Source: Candidatus Poribacteria bacterium
GTDB lineage: Bacteria > Poribacteria > WGA-4E > WGA-3G
DNA: 32,589 bases
Assembly: GCA_003635195.1 (NCBI GenBank)
Contig: PYIY01000193.1
Span: forward strand, 33,058-65,646
Reading direction: 5' to 3'
Shown: positions 1-7,214 of the stretch, piece by piece
Numbering within the stretch: position 1 is the stretch's first letter
Layout: every line of letters begins with the position of its first letter
Made by a program: the position numbers and the translations under genes
Notes under the pieces: generated by a model
Database searches by the model: none
The model's input: the letters and a program-made list of their open reading frames with translations, nothing else
What the model was told of the DNA's origin: nothing

Positions 1-160
1 GAGGTGGATGGCAACATCCATCCCAGATGAATGATCATCACATACAGAATCCGGCTTATTCTCAACTCAAGTCTTTTCTTTTCACACCAAGCGGACGAAT
101 TTTGACGTTCATGTTCGGTATGTTTAGGGAGCCCAAAACCCCACACCTTGGAAACCGTAG

Positions 161-179
161 GGGTGTGGTCACCACACCC
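161..179. repeat. Palindromic (REP-like) element
   Basis: Arms GGGTGTGGT and ACCACACCC are perfect reverse complements around a single central C at 170. An upstream CCACACC at 141-147 can pair with GGTGTGG at 162-168 instead, so two exclusive hairpins are possible. It looks like an interspersed palindromic repeat rather than a terminator, because no T-tract follows. Confidence 0.5.
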
Positions 180-266
180 ATTGAGTTGAGAGACCCAAGG
201 GAAACACCCAGCAAAAACACCTCTACGCCTGCCATTACCGATTTTGTTTGTCAAATTTCATTAGGA

Positions 267-281
267 GCGAGCTGTGCTCGC
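267..281. repeat. Short hairpin GCGAGC-TGT-GCTCGC
   Basis: This is a perfect 6-bp stem with a 3-base loop, preceded by AGGA. The words AGGAGCGAG recur at 2165-2173 upstream of the first permease, hinting at a dispersed repeat family. The link rests on 9 bases only. Confidence 0.35.
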
Positions 282-394
282 GATATTTTACTTCTTATTT
301 TAAATTTCTCCACTTTAAATGATAGAATTTTTCCTAAATCTTGTATTTTATGCAACCTTTCTGTCACCAATTCCTATCTTAACGTTTTGAGAGA

Positions 395-416
395 CAACAT
401 ATTTTAGGAGATGTTG
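395..416 (+). promoter_or_regulatory. Hairpin presenting the sigma-gene ribosome binding site
   Basis: CAACAT (395-400) and ATGTTG (411-416) form a 6-bp stem. The 10-base loop between them ends in the Shine-Dalgarno AGGAG (406-410), and the start codon follows at 418. The ribosome binding site of the sigma gene therefore lies in a hairpin loop, which could tune its translation. The pairing is seen in the sequence; the regulatory role is inference. Confidence 0.4.
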
Positions 417-417
417 C

Positions 418-2100
418 ATGAAAAATGATGACGTGCAATTGATCGAACGGACGTTGGCGGGCGACGAGTCTGCGTTCAGCACACTTGCGCGGAAATACCA
501 AAAACCGGTCCACGCGTTTGTACGCCGGAAAATCGGTGATTTCCACATTGCTGAAGAAATTACGCAAGATATATTCCTCAGAGTTTACGAAAAACTGCCG
601 ACGCTGAAAAACCCGAATACGTTTGCTGGATGGCTTTATGTCATTGCTGCTCGTCAGTGTTTCGCGTGGTTTGAAAAGAAGCGGATTCCGATGGAATCGT
701 TAGAGGCAATGTCGCCAGCGGAATTAGAAGAATTGGCTTACACACGATACTGTGCTGAACAACAAAGAGAATTCGTGAGCGAACGGCAACGCGAAGTCGT
801 CGAACGCCTCCTGCAAAAGTTGCCGGAGGGTGAACGGAGCGTTGTAACGCTTCATTATCTCGATAATATGACATGCGAAGACATTAGCAAGTTTTTGGGT
901 GTATCGCCGAACACCGTCAAGAGTCGGCTCCACCGCGCCCGCAAGCGGTTGAAGAAGGAGGCGCTTACAATTCGCGAAATTTGGGGTAGTTCCAAAGGAG
1001 ATTTTATTATGTCTGATAAAGCGAAAGATATTCGTCGCAACTTCGATGCATTCATGGAAAAAGTAAAATCTGATCCTGCATCAAGAGCGGATATTCTTAA
1101 GGAGGCATCCAACGAGATTGAAGATGCGCTTAGGGGTGAAACTACACCTGAGTTGGTGCATCTTGCTCTTAATGAGATATACCCGTATATGGGTAAACTC
1201 GGAATGGAAAAACGGATACCTTTACTCCGTAACTATATGAATGACGCGCCGGATGATACGGAGCGCTATTGGATGCATAAGTCGTTAGTGGAGAGCCTTG
1301 CATTTGTTGGGAGAAACCGAGAAACTATTGAAGAGCAGACGCGTCTTTACCGTTGGGCATGCAAACAGTCAGAAAAATATGTGTTAAGAACTATTTCTAA
1401 TCTGAATGCTGTCGGATGTTGGAAAGCGGAAGGACGTATTGATGACTGGATTCAACTTTATAATGAGGCATCTGAACGCTTAGAAAACCCTGAAGTGAGT
1501 CAGTACAGTCGTTGCGACTTTCTCCGAACCGGAGCAACGGTATTACAAAGAAACGACCGATTAGATGCGGCACTTCTCGAAATAAAAAAATTAGAACGTG
1601 CCAATGGTAAACCCGGTTGGGGGTCTTATTTTAAATACTGGTTGGCTGTGAGAGAGGTTCGACTACTGTTGTATAGCAAACAGGAAGATTGGGACCGTTT
1701 CGATCAAGTCTATACCGAAATGAACACATTTATTGAAGGAGAGTTGAAAAAACTGGATGCAGGTTTTCCTGTAAATCTTTACGAGCTTTATTGCGCTGCT
1801 CACAACGTTGGTTGTTGTCTGGTGTGGTCTAAGAAGTATAATGCGGCGAAACGTCCCCTACAAGTCGCTATTGATTTGGGAAATTACACCGAAAGTAGTC
1901 ACTTTCAGCTTGCTGTAAGCATCTGGGCATCTGAGAAGGATCGCGAGAAGACTTTACACCATTTGAAGATCGCTCAGGACGCTTATGTGGTTAGGGGCCA
2001 TAATTATAGGGATAGTTACTACCCGTATTTCCTTGAGTCCCCCGAATTTTCGGATGTAAAGGATGATCCAGAATTTTTGAAGGTTCTCGGACAGAAGTAG
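418..2100 (+). CDS. ECF sigma factor with long C-terminal TPR-like domain
   Basis: A 560-residue predicted RNA polymerase sigma factor of the extracytoplasmic-function type. Region sigma-2 spans about residues 20-95, with the core helix AEEITQDIFLRVYEKL and a GWLY motif. Region sigma-4 spans about 125-180, with the helix-turn-helix MTCEDISKFLGVSPNTVKSR that binds the -35 element. Ordinary ECF factors are about 180-200 residues. Here some 360 helical residues follow (about 198-560), with repeated aromatic/Ala helices like TPR solenoids, probably a sensory or partner-binding module replacing a separate anti-sigma factor. The start has AGGAG seven bases upstream. An internal in-frame ATG at 1009, with its own strong ribosome site, falls at the junction of the two halves. 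No anti-sigma gene is next to it. The two downstream permeases could be targets, but nothing here proves it. Confidence 0.88.
   Translation: MKNDDVQLIERTLAGDESAFSTLARKYQKPVHAFVRRKIGDFHIAEEITQDIFLRVYEKLPTLKNPNTFAGWLYVIAARQCFAWFEKKRIPMESLEAMSPAELEELAYTRYCAEQQREFVSERQREVVERLLQKLPEGERSVVTLHYLDNMTCEDISKFLGVSPNTVKSRLHRARKRLKKEALTIREIWGSSKGDFIMSDKAKDIRRNFDAFMEKVKSDPASRADILKEASNEIEDALRGETTPELVHLALNEIYPYMGKLGMEKRIPLLRNYMNDAPDDTERYWMHKSLVESLAFVGRNRETIEEQTRLYRWACKQSEKYVLRTISNLNAVGCWKAEGRIDDWIQLYNEASERLENPEVSQYSRCDFLRTGATVLQRNDRLDAALLEIKKLERANGKPGWGSYFKYWLAVREVRLLLYSKQEDWDRFDQVYTEMNTFIEGELKKLDAGFPVNLYELYCAAHNVGCCLVWSKKYNAAKRPLQVAIDLGNYTESSHFQLAVSIWASEKDREKTLHHLKIAQDAYVVRGHNYRDSYYPYFLESPEFSDVKDDPEFLKVLGQK
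994..1011 (+). promoter_or_regulatory. Internal ribosome binding site and in-frame ATG inside the sigma gene
   Basis: AAAGGAG (994-1000), eight bases of spacer, then ATG (1009-1011) in the frame of the sigma-factor gene (residue 198). It sits exactly between the sigma-4 region and the TPR-like domain. A free 363-residue C-terminal protein (MSDKAKDIRR...) could be made from it. This may be a relic of a gene fusion or a deliberate second start. Confidence 0.5.
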
Positions 2101-2239
2101 GATAACGTGAGTTCCATATTTGTAGCGTAAACTGTTAATTTCCTTGTTTTCGTCCAAACACATCAGGAGCGAGTTGATCAATGAAAGGTTATCAATCCCA
2201 GTCCTTATCTGCTTTCAAGAAGGGTCAATAGGAAACAAT

Positions 2240-3418
2240 ATGCATCAACTTGGAAACTTAATCAAGCACGAACTGATTGATAATCTCACGAGTGGTCGTT
2301 ACATTCTAACAAGCATTGTATGTATCGTCCTATGTGTAATTTCTATCGTTTTAATGTCGCACGATTACCAACATCGAGAAAAAGAGTCGAACTTGGCTCG
2401 CGGCATCTCCAGGCCTCCACAGCCACTGAGCCTAATCGCGAAAGGAACAAATGAAGTCCGCCCCGTCATCCCTAATTTTCATCCCAGATATAACGTCATC
2501 GGACAGGTTTTCATGCGTTTTGGCGAAGAACGCCACATCTTTGAACTCTTTGAGACTCCCGACTTTGTCTATATTGTCAGCATAGTCTTGTCAGTCCTTA
2601 CAATTTTTCTCTCTTATGATAGCATCTGCGGTGAAAAAGAAACCCATACCCTCTCCTTGGTGCTGAGCAACTCTCTTCGGCGATCAACATTCCTATTAGG
2701 CAAATGGATCGGCGGCTATATCAGTCTGCTTTTGAGTTTCTCTCCAGCAGTGCTCCTCATGTTCATCTATATGTATACCTTCTCCGGCGTTTCACTTTCC
2801 GGTGAACACTTTCTGCGACTCGGTGGCATTATCAGTTTTACTTTAATCTATCTCTCCGTGTTTTTTACACTCGGTTTACTCGTTTCTACAGTGGTTCATC
2901 GAGAGGCAACTTCTCTTGTCTTGTGTCTATTTATCTGGATGATATGGACGTTATGGATACCGAGGCTCGCGCTTTTAACGACGAGGACAATCGCACCGGC
3001 TCCGTCTGAAGGTGAGCACAGACAAATGAAAGAACAAGCTGTTACGGAACACGACATCACTGAGGAACAACGAGAAATATTGTGGTCAATGGACGATGCC
3101 TACATTTCCAAAATCGACCGCCAAATTGCGTTAGGAAAAAACCTCTCCCGGCTTTCACCCTTGGCATCCTACGTCCACGGTTCAACGACACTCGCACAAA
3201 CAGGAATACCAGATTATCAAGATTATCGGCGGCGACTTTTCGCATGGCTTAAACGGACTGTGAGACAAGAGGGACAATGGTCCATGTTTGTTCATCTGCC
3301 CCAGCCATTGGAACGCAGTTTCTCTGCGGTTTGGATTGATTTGCAACTGCTTCTCTTGTGGAACGTCTTATTGTTCATGGGAGCAAATTTAGCGTTTCAT
3401 CGTTATGATGTGAGATGA
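2240..3418 (+). CDS. ABC-2-type transporter permease (first of a pair)
   Basis: Predicted 392-residue integral membrane permease. One N-terminal membrane helix (about 20-40) is followed by a roughly 70-residue extracytoplasmic stretch. Then comes the block with YDSICGEKETHTLSLVLSNSL, which resembles the coupling region of ABC-2 permeases, several hydrophobic helices (about 110-265), a charged soluble stretch and a last helix near the C-terminus. I chose ATG 2240 because AGGA lies six bases before it and the protein then begins with the amphipathic MHQLGNLIKHEL typical of the family. The frame is open upstream to 2144 but without a plausible start. The gene lies 19 bases ahead of a second, similar permease. 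No ATP-binding subunit is in the window, so the substrate (drug, lipid, bacteriocin or other) cannot be told. Confidence 0.8.
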   Translation: MHQLGNLIKHELIDNLTSGRYILTSIVCIVLCVISIVLMSHDYQHREKESNLARGISRPPQPLSLIAKGTNEVRPVIPNFHPRYNVIGQVFMRFGEERHIFELFETPDFVYIVSIVLSVLTIFLSYDSICGEKETHTLSLVLSNSLRRSTFLLGKWIGGYISLLLSFSPAVLLMFIYMYTFSGVSLSGEHFLRLGGIISFTLIYLSVFFTLGLLVSTVVHREATSLVLCLFIWMIWTLWIPRLALLTTRTIAPAPSEGEHRQMKEQAVTEHDITEEQREILWSMDDAYISKIDRQIALGKNLSRLSPLASYVHGSTTLAQTGIPDYQDYRRRLFAWLKRTVRQEGQWSMFVHLPQPLERSFSAVWIDLQLLLLWNVLLFMGANLAFHRYDVR

Positions 3419-3437
3419 CAGCGGAATTGAGGAAAAC

Positions 3438-4820
3438 ATGTTCTGGACATTAATAAAAAAAGAAATACATGATCATATTCTCAGTGCCCGTTTCGCGGTT
3501 TCAATGATCCTTGCACTGATTTTTCTCATCGGGTCAACGGCAATGTTAGCGACGGATAAGACTTGGGCGGGTCGTCAATTATATACAGGGTACAAACTCA
3601 AAGACTATCTGTATACCAACAAGTATAGTTGGTACTGGATGAACCGAGACCTTCCGACATTGCGGGTTTTGGCAACAGGGTTGGACGAAGAACTCTCTTT
3701 GAATGCCAATAGTGAGGCAAAAATGGGACCTCAATTTGAGAACAATCGACAATTTGTTAATAACCCAAACCGCTATCTCTTTTCCCAGTTGGATTTTGTT
3801 TTTTTCTTTAATATCGTCGGAAGTCTGTTAGCATTTGTGTTTACGTATGACACCATTTCGGGAGAATCTCGTCGCGGGACCTTACGGTTGGTATTGGTAA
3901 ATTCCATCTCACGTCCGCTGCTTTTGGCTGCGAAGTTCGTTGGGAGTTATCTCAGCCTAATCACTTCTCTGCTGCCAGCACTGATTAGTGTGATTCTACT
4001 CTTATACCTGATGCCGAATGTGAATCTTCGTCCCTCCGATTGGGTAGCGACCTTATTTCTTTTTTTACTCGCGCTGCTCTACCTATCTGTTTTTTGTGCG
4101 CTTGGGCTCTTTGGGTCGTGTTTGACAAAACATCCGAAAACGACACTAACTATCTTGATGGCGTTATGGGTCGTCATGGTTTTAGTGATTCCCAACTTCA
4201 GTCCGTTTTTAGCCGCCTATTTGCGCCCTATCCCTACAGTGTATGAGGTCCATGAGAATATACGAAGACTCTCAGGAGACATTTGGCAACAGAGCCACGA
4301 GGAGGTAGAGGAATTCACACAAGCGCATGGCGGCGATCCAGCAGCCCTAAGTGACGCGGAGAAACAAACTATAGACAAAATCCGAGCGAAAGCGGAGCGG
4401 AGACAGATGAACCTAAGCGTCGGAAAAGCAGCAGAAATCCGGCAAAATTTCATCAATGCGGTTGAAGCACAAGCCGATATGAACCTGTCCATCTCCCTAA
4501 TTTCACCCTCGGCAGCATTTGTTTTTTTAGCGACTGATGTAGCGAATACCGGAATTCTTAGCGAATGGAATTTCCGGCGTGCTGTTATTCGATACCGGCA
4601 CCAATACGCAGAACATGTCAATAGATATATTGAAGAAACAGGAGACTATGAAATTTTACAACGCATATTGAAATCAGATCCGCCAGATTTTGTGCCACCT
4701 AAGTTTTTTGTTTCTGATGTGATATCAACGCACTTTGATTTGCTGGTAGTCCTTTTGCTTTATAGCGTCGTGTTTTTCTTTGCGGGTCAAGTCGCTTTTA
4801 TTCGTAGAGCACTGACATGA
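3438..4820 (+). CDS. ABC-2-type transporter permease (second of a pair)
   Basis: A 460-residue membrane protein with the same plan as its upstream neighbour: N-terminal MFWTLIKKEIHDHILSARF, one helix (about 18-40), an extracytoplasmic segment, then FTYDTISGESRRGTLRLVL, which matches the YDSICGEKETHTLSLVL block of the first gene, then a helix bundle (about 165-270). A charged, probably soluble segment (about 275-375) is rich in Glu/Lys/Arg, and a final helix ends the protein. TGAGG lies upstream of ATG 3438. The two permeases probably form a heterodimer and arose by an old duplication. It ends 40 bases from a convergent minus-strand gene, with no clear terminator between them. Confidence 0.8.
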   Translation: MFWTLIKKEIHDHILSARFAVSMILALIFLIGSTAMLATDKTWAGRQLYTGYKLKDYLYTNKYSWYWMNRDLPTLRVLATGLDEELSLNANSEAKMGPQFENNRQFVNNPNRYLFSQLDFVFFFNIVGSLLAFVFTYDTISGESRRGTLRLVLVNSISRPLLLAAKFVGSYLSLITSLLPALISVILLLYLMPNVNLRPSDWVATLFLFLLALLYLSVFCALGLFGSCLTKHPKTTLTILMALWVVMVLVIPNFSPFLAAYLRPIPTVYEVHENIRRLSGDIWQQSHEEVEEFTQAHGGDPAALSDAEKQTIDKIRAKAERRQMNLSVGKAAEIRQNFINAVEAQADMNLSISLISPSAAFVFLATDVANTGILSEWNFRRAVIRYRHQYAEHVNRYIEETGDYEILQRILKSDPPDFVPPKFFVSDVISTHFDLLVVLLLYSVVFFFAGQVAFIRRALT

Positions 4821-4860
4821 TATACAAAGTGGATCGATCTTACCAATTTAGCCATTGTTC

Positions 4861-5907
4861 CTATCCACGAGTGTCTGATACTTGATAAGTTGTATTCAAG
4901 AAGTCCACCAACTCCTCAAACGTGTCAAAGATGCGCTCACACAATTTTTCAAAGAAGATACTTCTCGCTCCTGTGTAAAGTGCATACACTGGCTTGTTAT
5001 GGTGAGCAGCATAGTTCATTTCACTGAGAACACCGGGCGACAATTTGTCCGTGGGATAGATGACAACCATAAAATCGCTTTGATGGATAAATTGGTAATC
5101 CCGCGAAATGGTCCGTGTTTTAATCTGCTCGACCACGTCCACATACTCGTCCATCTCACCTATAGTGGTCGGCATACTCTGTTTCCCCTCACTCCTATCC
5201 TCTGCTGAGGCAATCAGTTCCATATCCTGAATTGAAAGCGGGTCAAAGACAATAAAAGAATGCTGTAGTTTTTCGCCAAGTTCACGGATTTTCTGAATCT
5301 CCTCCGGGGTTTCTTCCAACATCACAATAGGATAACTAAGATAAAATTTCGGTTTGGAAGAAAAGAGTAACTCATAAAAATCATCAAATGCCAGTTGTCT
5401 AACAATAGTGTAATGCCGCTTTTTCGAAAACTTTGCGAGTTGCCTTGTTAATAATTCCTCTTCGTCCAGCCAGACATTAAGGGTCGCTTTTCCCATCCCC
5501 GACCATTGTGTCGTTTCTTCCATCCGTGCCGATATATCGGTGATATTGTCAACGACGTTGATAAAGAGATCAGGCGGTATAATTTCAATATCTTCAAAGG
5601 AAAATCCCTCAATGAGGGTACCGCGCCACCTAAAGCAAGTGTGTAGCCCAATGATGGCGTGTTCATAGGCTTCGGCGCGTCGGGCAATTTCATAAAAAGC
5701 GTTGCGTCGTGCCAGTGATAGGACCACAGGATCCGAATCAAGAACCTTTTCTGTGAAATGGACCCCAGACTTCGCTGCGATAGAATGAATAAAATCGCCA
5801 ACGTTGAAAAAACCAATGTTCAATTCCTTTTGGACACAGAATGTCTCAAATTCCTCCATTAATTCTCTGCGGCCTGAACAACTGACCCCAGTACAGATGA
5901 TATTCAT
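4861..5907 (-). CDS. P-loop nucleotide-kinase-like / nucleoside deoxyribosyltransferase-like fusion
   Basis: A 348-residue soluble protein. The N-terminus ICTGVSCSGRRELMEEF recalls the phosphate-binding loop of archaeal-type adenylate kinases (GVPGVGGTT), which also lacks the usual Gly-Lys. FFNVGDFI follows, as in such kinases. From about residue 195 a second domain begins (KFYLSYPIVML). It contains HQSDFMVVIYPTDKLSPGVLSEMNYAAHHNKPVYALY (cut here into readable motifs: SDFMVVIYP, LSEMNYAA, NKPVY), the pattern of nucleoside 2-deoxyribosyltransferase folds in which the Glu is catalytic. A role in nucleotide salvage or nucleotide-signal turnover is inferred. GGGAGG lies 11 bases before the start. 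Expected domains are clear by pattern only; the degenerate P-loop may be inactive. Confidence 0.6.
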   Translation of the reverse strand: MNIICTGVSCSGRRELMEEFETFCVQKELNIGFFNVGDFIHSIAAKSGVHFTEKVLDSDPVVLSLARRNAFYEIARRAEAYEHAIIGLHTCFRWRGTLIEGFSFEDIEIIPPDLFINVVDNITDISARMEETTQWSGMGKATLNVWLDEEELLTRQLAKFSKKRHYTIVRQLAFDDFYELLFSSKPKFYLSYPIVMLEETPEEIQKIRELGEKLQHSFIVFDPLSIQDMELIASAEDRSEGKQSMPTTIGEMDEYVDVVEQIKTRTISRDYQFIHQSDFMVVIYPTDKLSPGVLSEMNYAAHHNKPVYALYTGARSIFFEKLCERIFDTFEELVDFLNTTYQVSDTRG

Positions 5908-5949
5908 AACTTTGAAAACCTCCCTCTAAATTGGTTATCAATCTTCCCG

Positions 5950-5972
5950 CCAAGCCTAGATATTTAGGTTGG
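5950..5972. repeat. Bulged hairpin between two minus-strand genes
   Basis: CCAAGCCTA (5950-5958) pairs with TAGGTTGG (5965-5972) leaving one bulged G and a 6-base loop. Outer CCGCC/GGCGG words flank it on both sides (5947-5951 and 5980-5984). No T-tract follows on either strand, so it is not a standard terminator. A dispersed palindromic repeat or mRNA-stabilising element is more likely. Confidence 0.4.
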
Positions 5973-6013
5973 GGATGTAGGCGGACATTGCGTTTTATCG
6001 TGCTACTTACATT

Positions 6014-6940
6014 CTATTTACCCATTTGCTCAATGCGACCAAAATCTTTCAAGGTCTTCAAAGTATCAACCGTGAACCTCGATTGCCACTCCCGTTTGGC
6101 TATTCGCCACGCCTCTGGATATTGATCGCCCCAGGAGAAATTCGGGGACCAAGAACCGTCCTCGCCCTGCTGTTCGATCTCAAAATCCAAGTTCATCTCC
6201 ACTTCATCCTTGAGCCCAGCAGCTAAGGGTGATTCTGGAGAGGACACCAACCACAGAGGTTTGAGAACATAGCCAGTCAACTGCTCGGCGTTCCGAGCAA
6301 CACTATGCGCCGCCACTTGGGCGAGTTTCGCCCAGACCTTGTCCCTATTCGGCAGAGCTTCCGTCTCCGCGAGCCTTACGAAACAAAGGGAATCGTGCAT
6401 CTCCATTTCGTCGGATAGGGAATCAAGATACCCCAGAACGGCTGTTGTTAATGTTTTCAGCAATTTCATCGGCACGCCATCGCTAAATTCGTGCAAATAT
6501 CCGACAATCTCAGCGCGAGGGTTGACCAGAAACTGACCGAAAGTTTCGGAACTATTCTCATAATCCCACCAAGGCGCGTGAGGAGCATCATCCACCTCAG
6601 GTGGAACGATAGGCCATACCTGCTGTGACACCTCATAGGTCGCGATAAAATACTGGATCCCCTTCCGTACCAATATGTGACTTGCAGGTGCTCGAATCTC
6701 TCTGAGAATCTGGAAACCTACCGTGGTCACTATCGCAGACGAAAACGGTGTTCTGATGTCAGGTTCCAGACTGTGGGCGAAACCACCGTCGTCGTTTTGA
6801 TAAGGTGTTAGTGCGGCAAGGATAGCATCAGCGGGTCCATCTTCAAAATGGAATTCAAAACGCCTTTGGTCCAATGCTCTTCCCTGATGCATTATAAAGT
6901 CCTTTGCTCTTTGAAATGCCGATTGCGTCAGTTTTTTCAT
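6014..6940 (-). CDS. Prenyltransferase/squalene-cyclase-like alpha/alpha-toroid protein
   Basis: A 308-residue soluble protein of unknown activity. Near the N-terminus it has LTPYQNDDGGFAHSLEPDIRTPFS (motif NDDGGF), and near the C-terminus GEDGSWSPNF. These are the repeated [DN]-G-[GS]-[FW] words of alpha/alpha-toroid proteins such as squalene-hopene cyclases and protein prenyltransferase beta subunits. It lacks the DXDD acid motif of class II terpene cyclases and has too few repeats for a full cyclase, so a catalytic call would be unsafe. I prefer the ATG at 6940 (MKKLTQSAF), which has GGAGA about seven bases before it, to the longer reading from 6994. A candidate promoter lies at 7051-7079. 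It may be co-transcribed with the fusion gene 106 bases downstream. Confidence 0.65.
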   Translation of the reverse strand: MKKLTQSAFQRAKDFIMHQGRALDQRRFEFHFEDGPADAILAALTPYQNDDGGFAHSLEPDIRTPFSSAIVTTVGFQILREIRAPASHILVRKGIQYFIATYEVSQQVWPIVPPEVDDAPHAPWWDYENSSETFGQFLVNPRAEIVGYLHEFSDGVPMKLLKTLTTAVLGYLDSLSDEMEMHDSLCFVRLAETEALPNRDKVWAKLAQVAAHSVARNAEQLTGYVLKPLWLVSSPESPLAAGLKDEVEMNLDFEIEQQGEDGSWSPNFSWGDQYPEAWRIAKREWQSRFTVDTLKTLKDFGRIEQMGK

Positions 6941-7050
6941 TGTCGTTCTCCGTAGTTTTCCTCTATTTGCTGCTGGAAATCCCGATCCCAGCAAGTTGCT
7001 CCAGTATCAAAACCTTCTTGTATTTTTGATTAAAACTATTTAGGTTATAT

Positions 7051-7079
7051 ATGATAACATGATTAATTTAAAAATGCAA
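7051..7079 (-). promoter_or_regulatory. Candidate sigma-70-type promoter for the toroid gene
   Basis: Read on the minus strand: TTGCAT (7079-7074), 17-base spacer, TATCAT (7056-7051), inside a very AT-rich stretch about 110 bases before the start at 6940. The -10 matches five of six consensus bases and the -35 only three. A similar TTGCAT-17-TAACAT lies before the oxidoreductase gene. Confidence 0.35.
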
Positions 7080-7214
7080 ATCATTTTTTCTCAAAGTTTC
7101 CGAGTCTAAAACCCCCAAATTCATTCGGGAGATGCAGATTCGCCCTCGTGTTTGAAATCGCGCCAACTTAATATTCTCTCAACAATTATAGGTTCAGGCT
7201 AACAACGTTAATTG

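Larger units (their letters stand above)
1..417. other. Gene-free leader region with small palindromes
   Basis: No convincing gene lies here. A plus-strand reading frame at 27-407 has no ribosome binding site, no recognisable protein and is built across palindromes, so I leave it out. The stretch holds a short hairpin at 6-23 (GGATGG/CCATCC), a strong palindrome at 161-179, a second at 267-281, then an AT-rich tract (about 285-360) that probably carries the promoter of the sigma-factor gene. I cannot place that promoter with confidence. Confidence 0.6.

Noticed and set aside
27..407. Plus-strand reading frame of 126 codons
   Set aside because: No ribosome site, no recognisable domains, and it runs through palindromes and an AT-rich tract directly before the sigma gene; regarded as chance.
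2181..2231. 16-codon frame MKGYQSQSLSAFKKGQ before the first permease
   Set aside because: AGGAGC is 10-15 bases away and there is no sign of conservation; mentioned only as possible remnant or leader.
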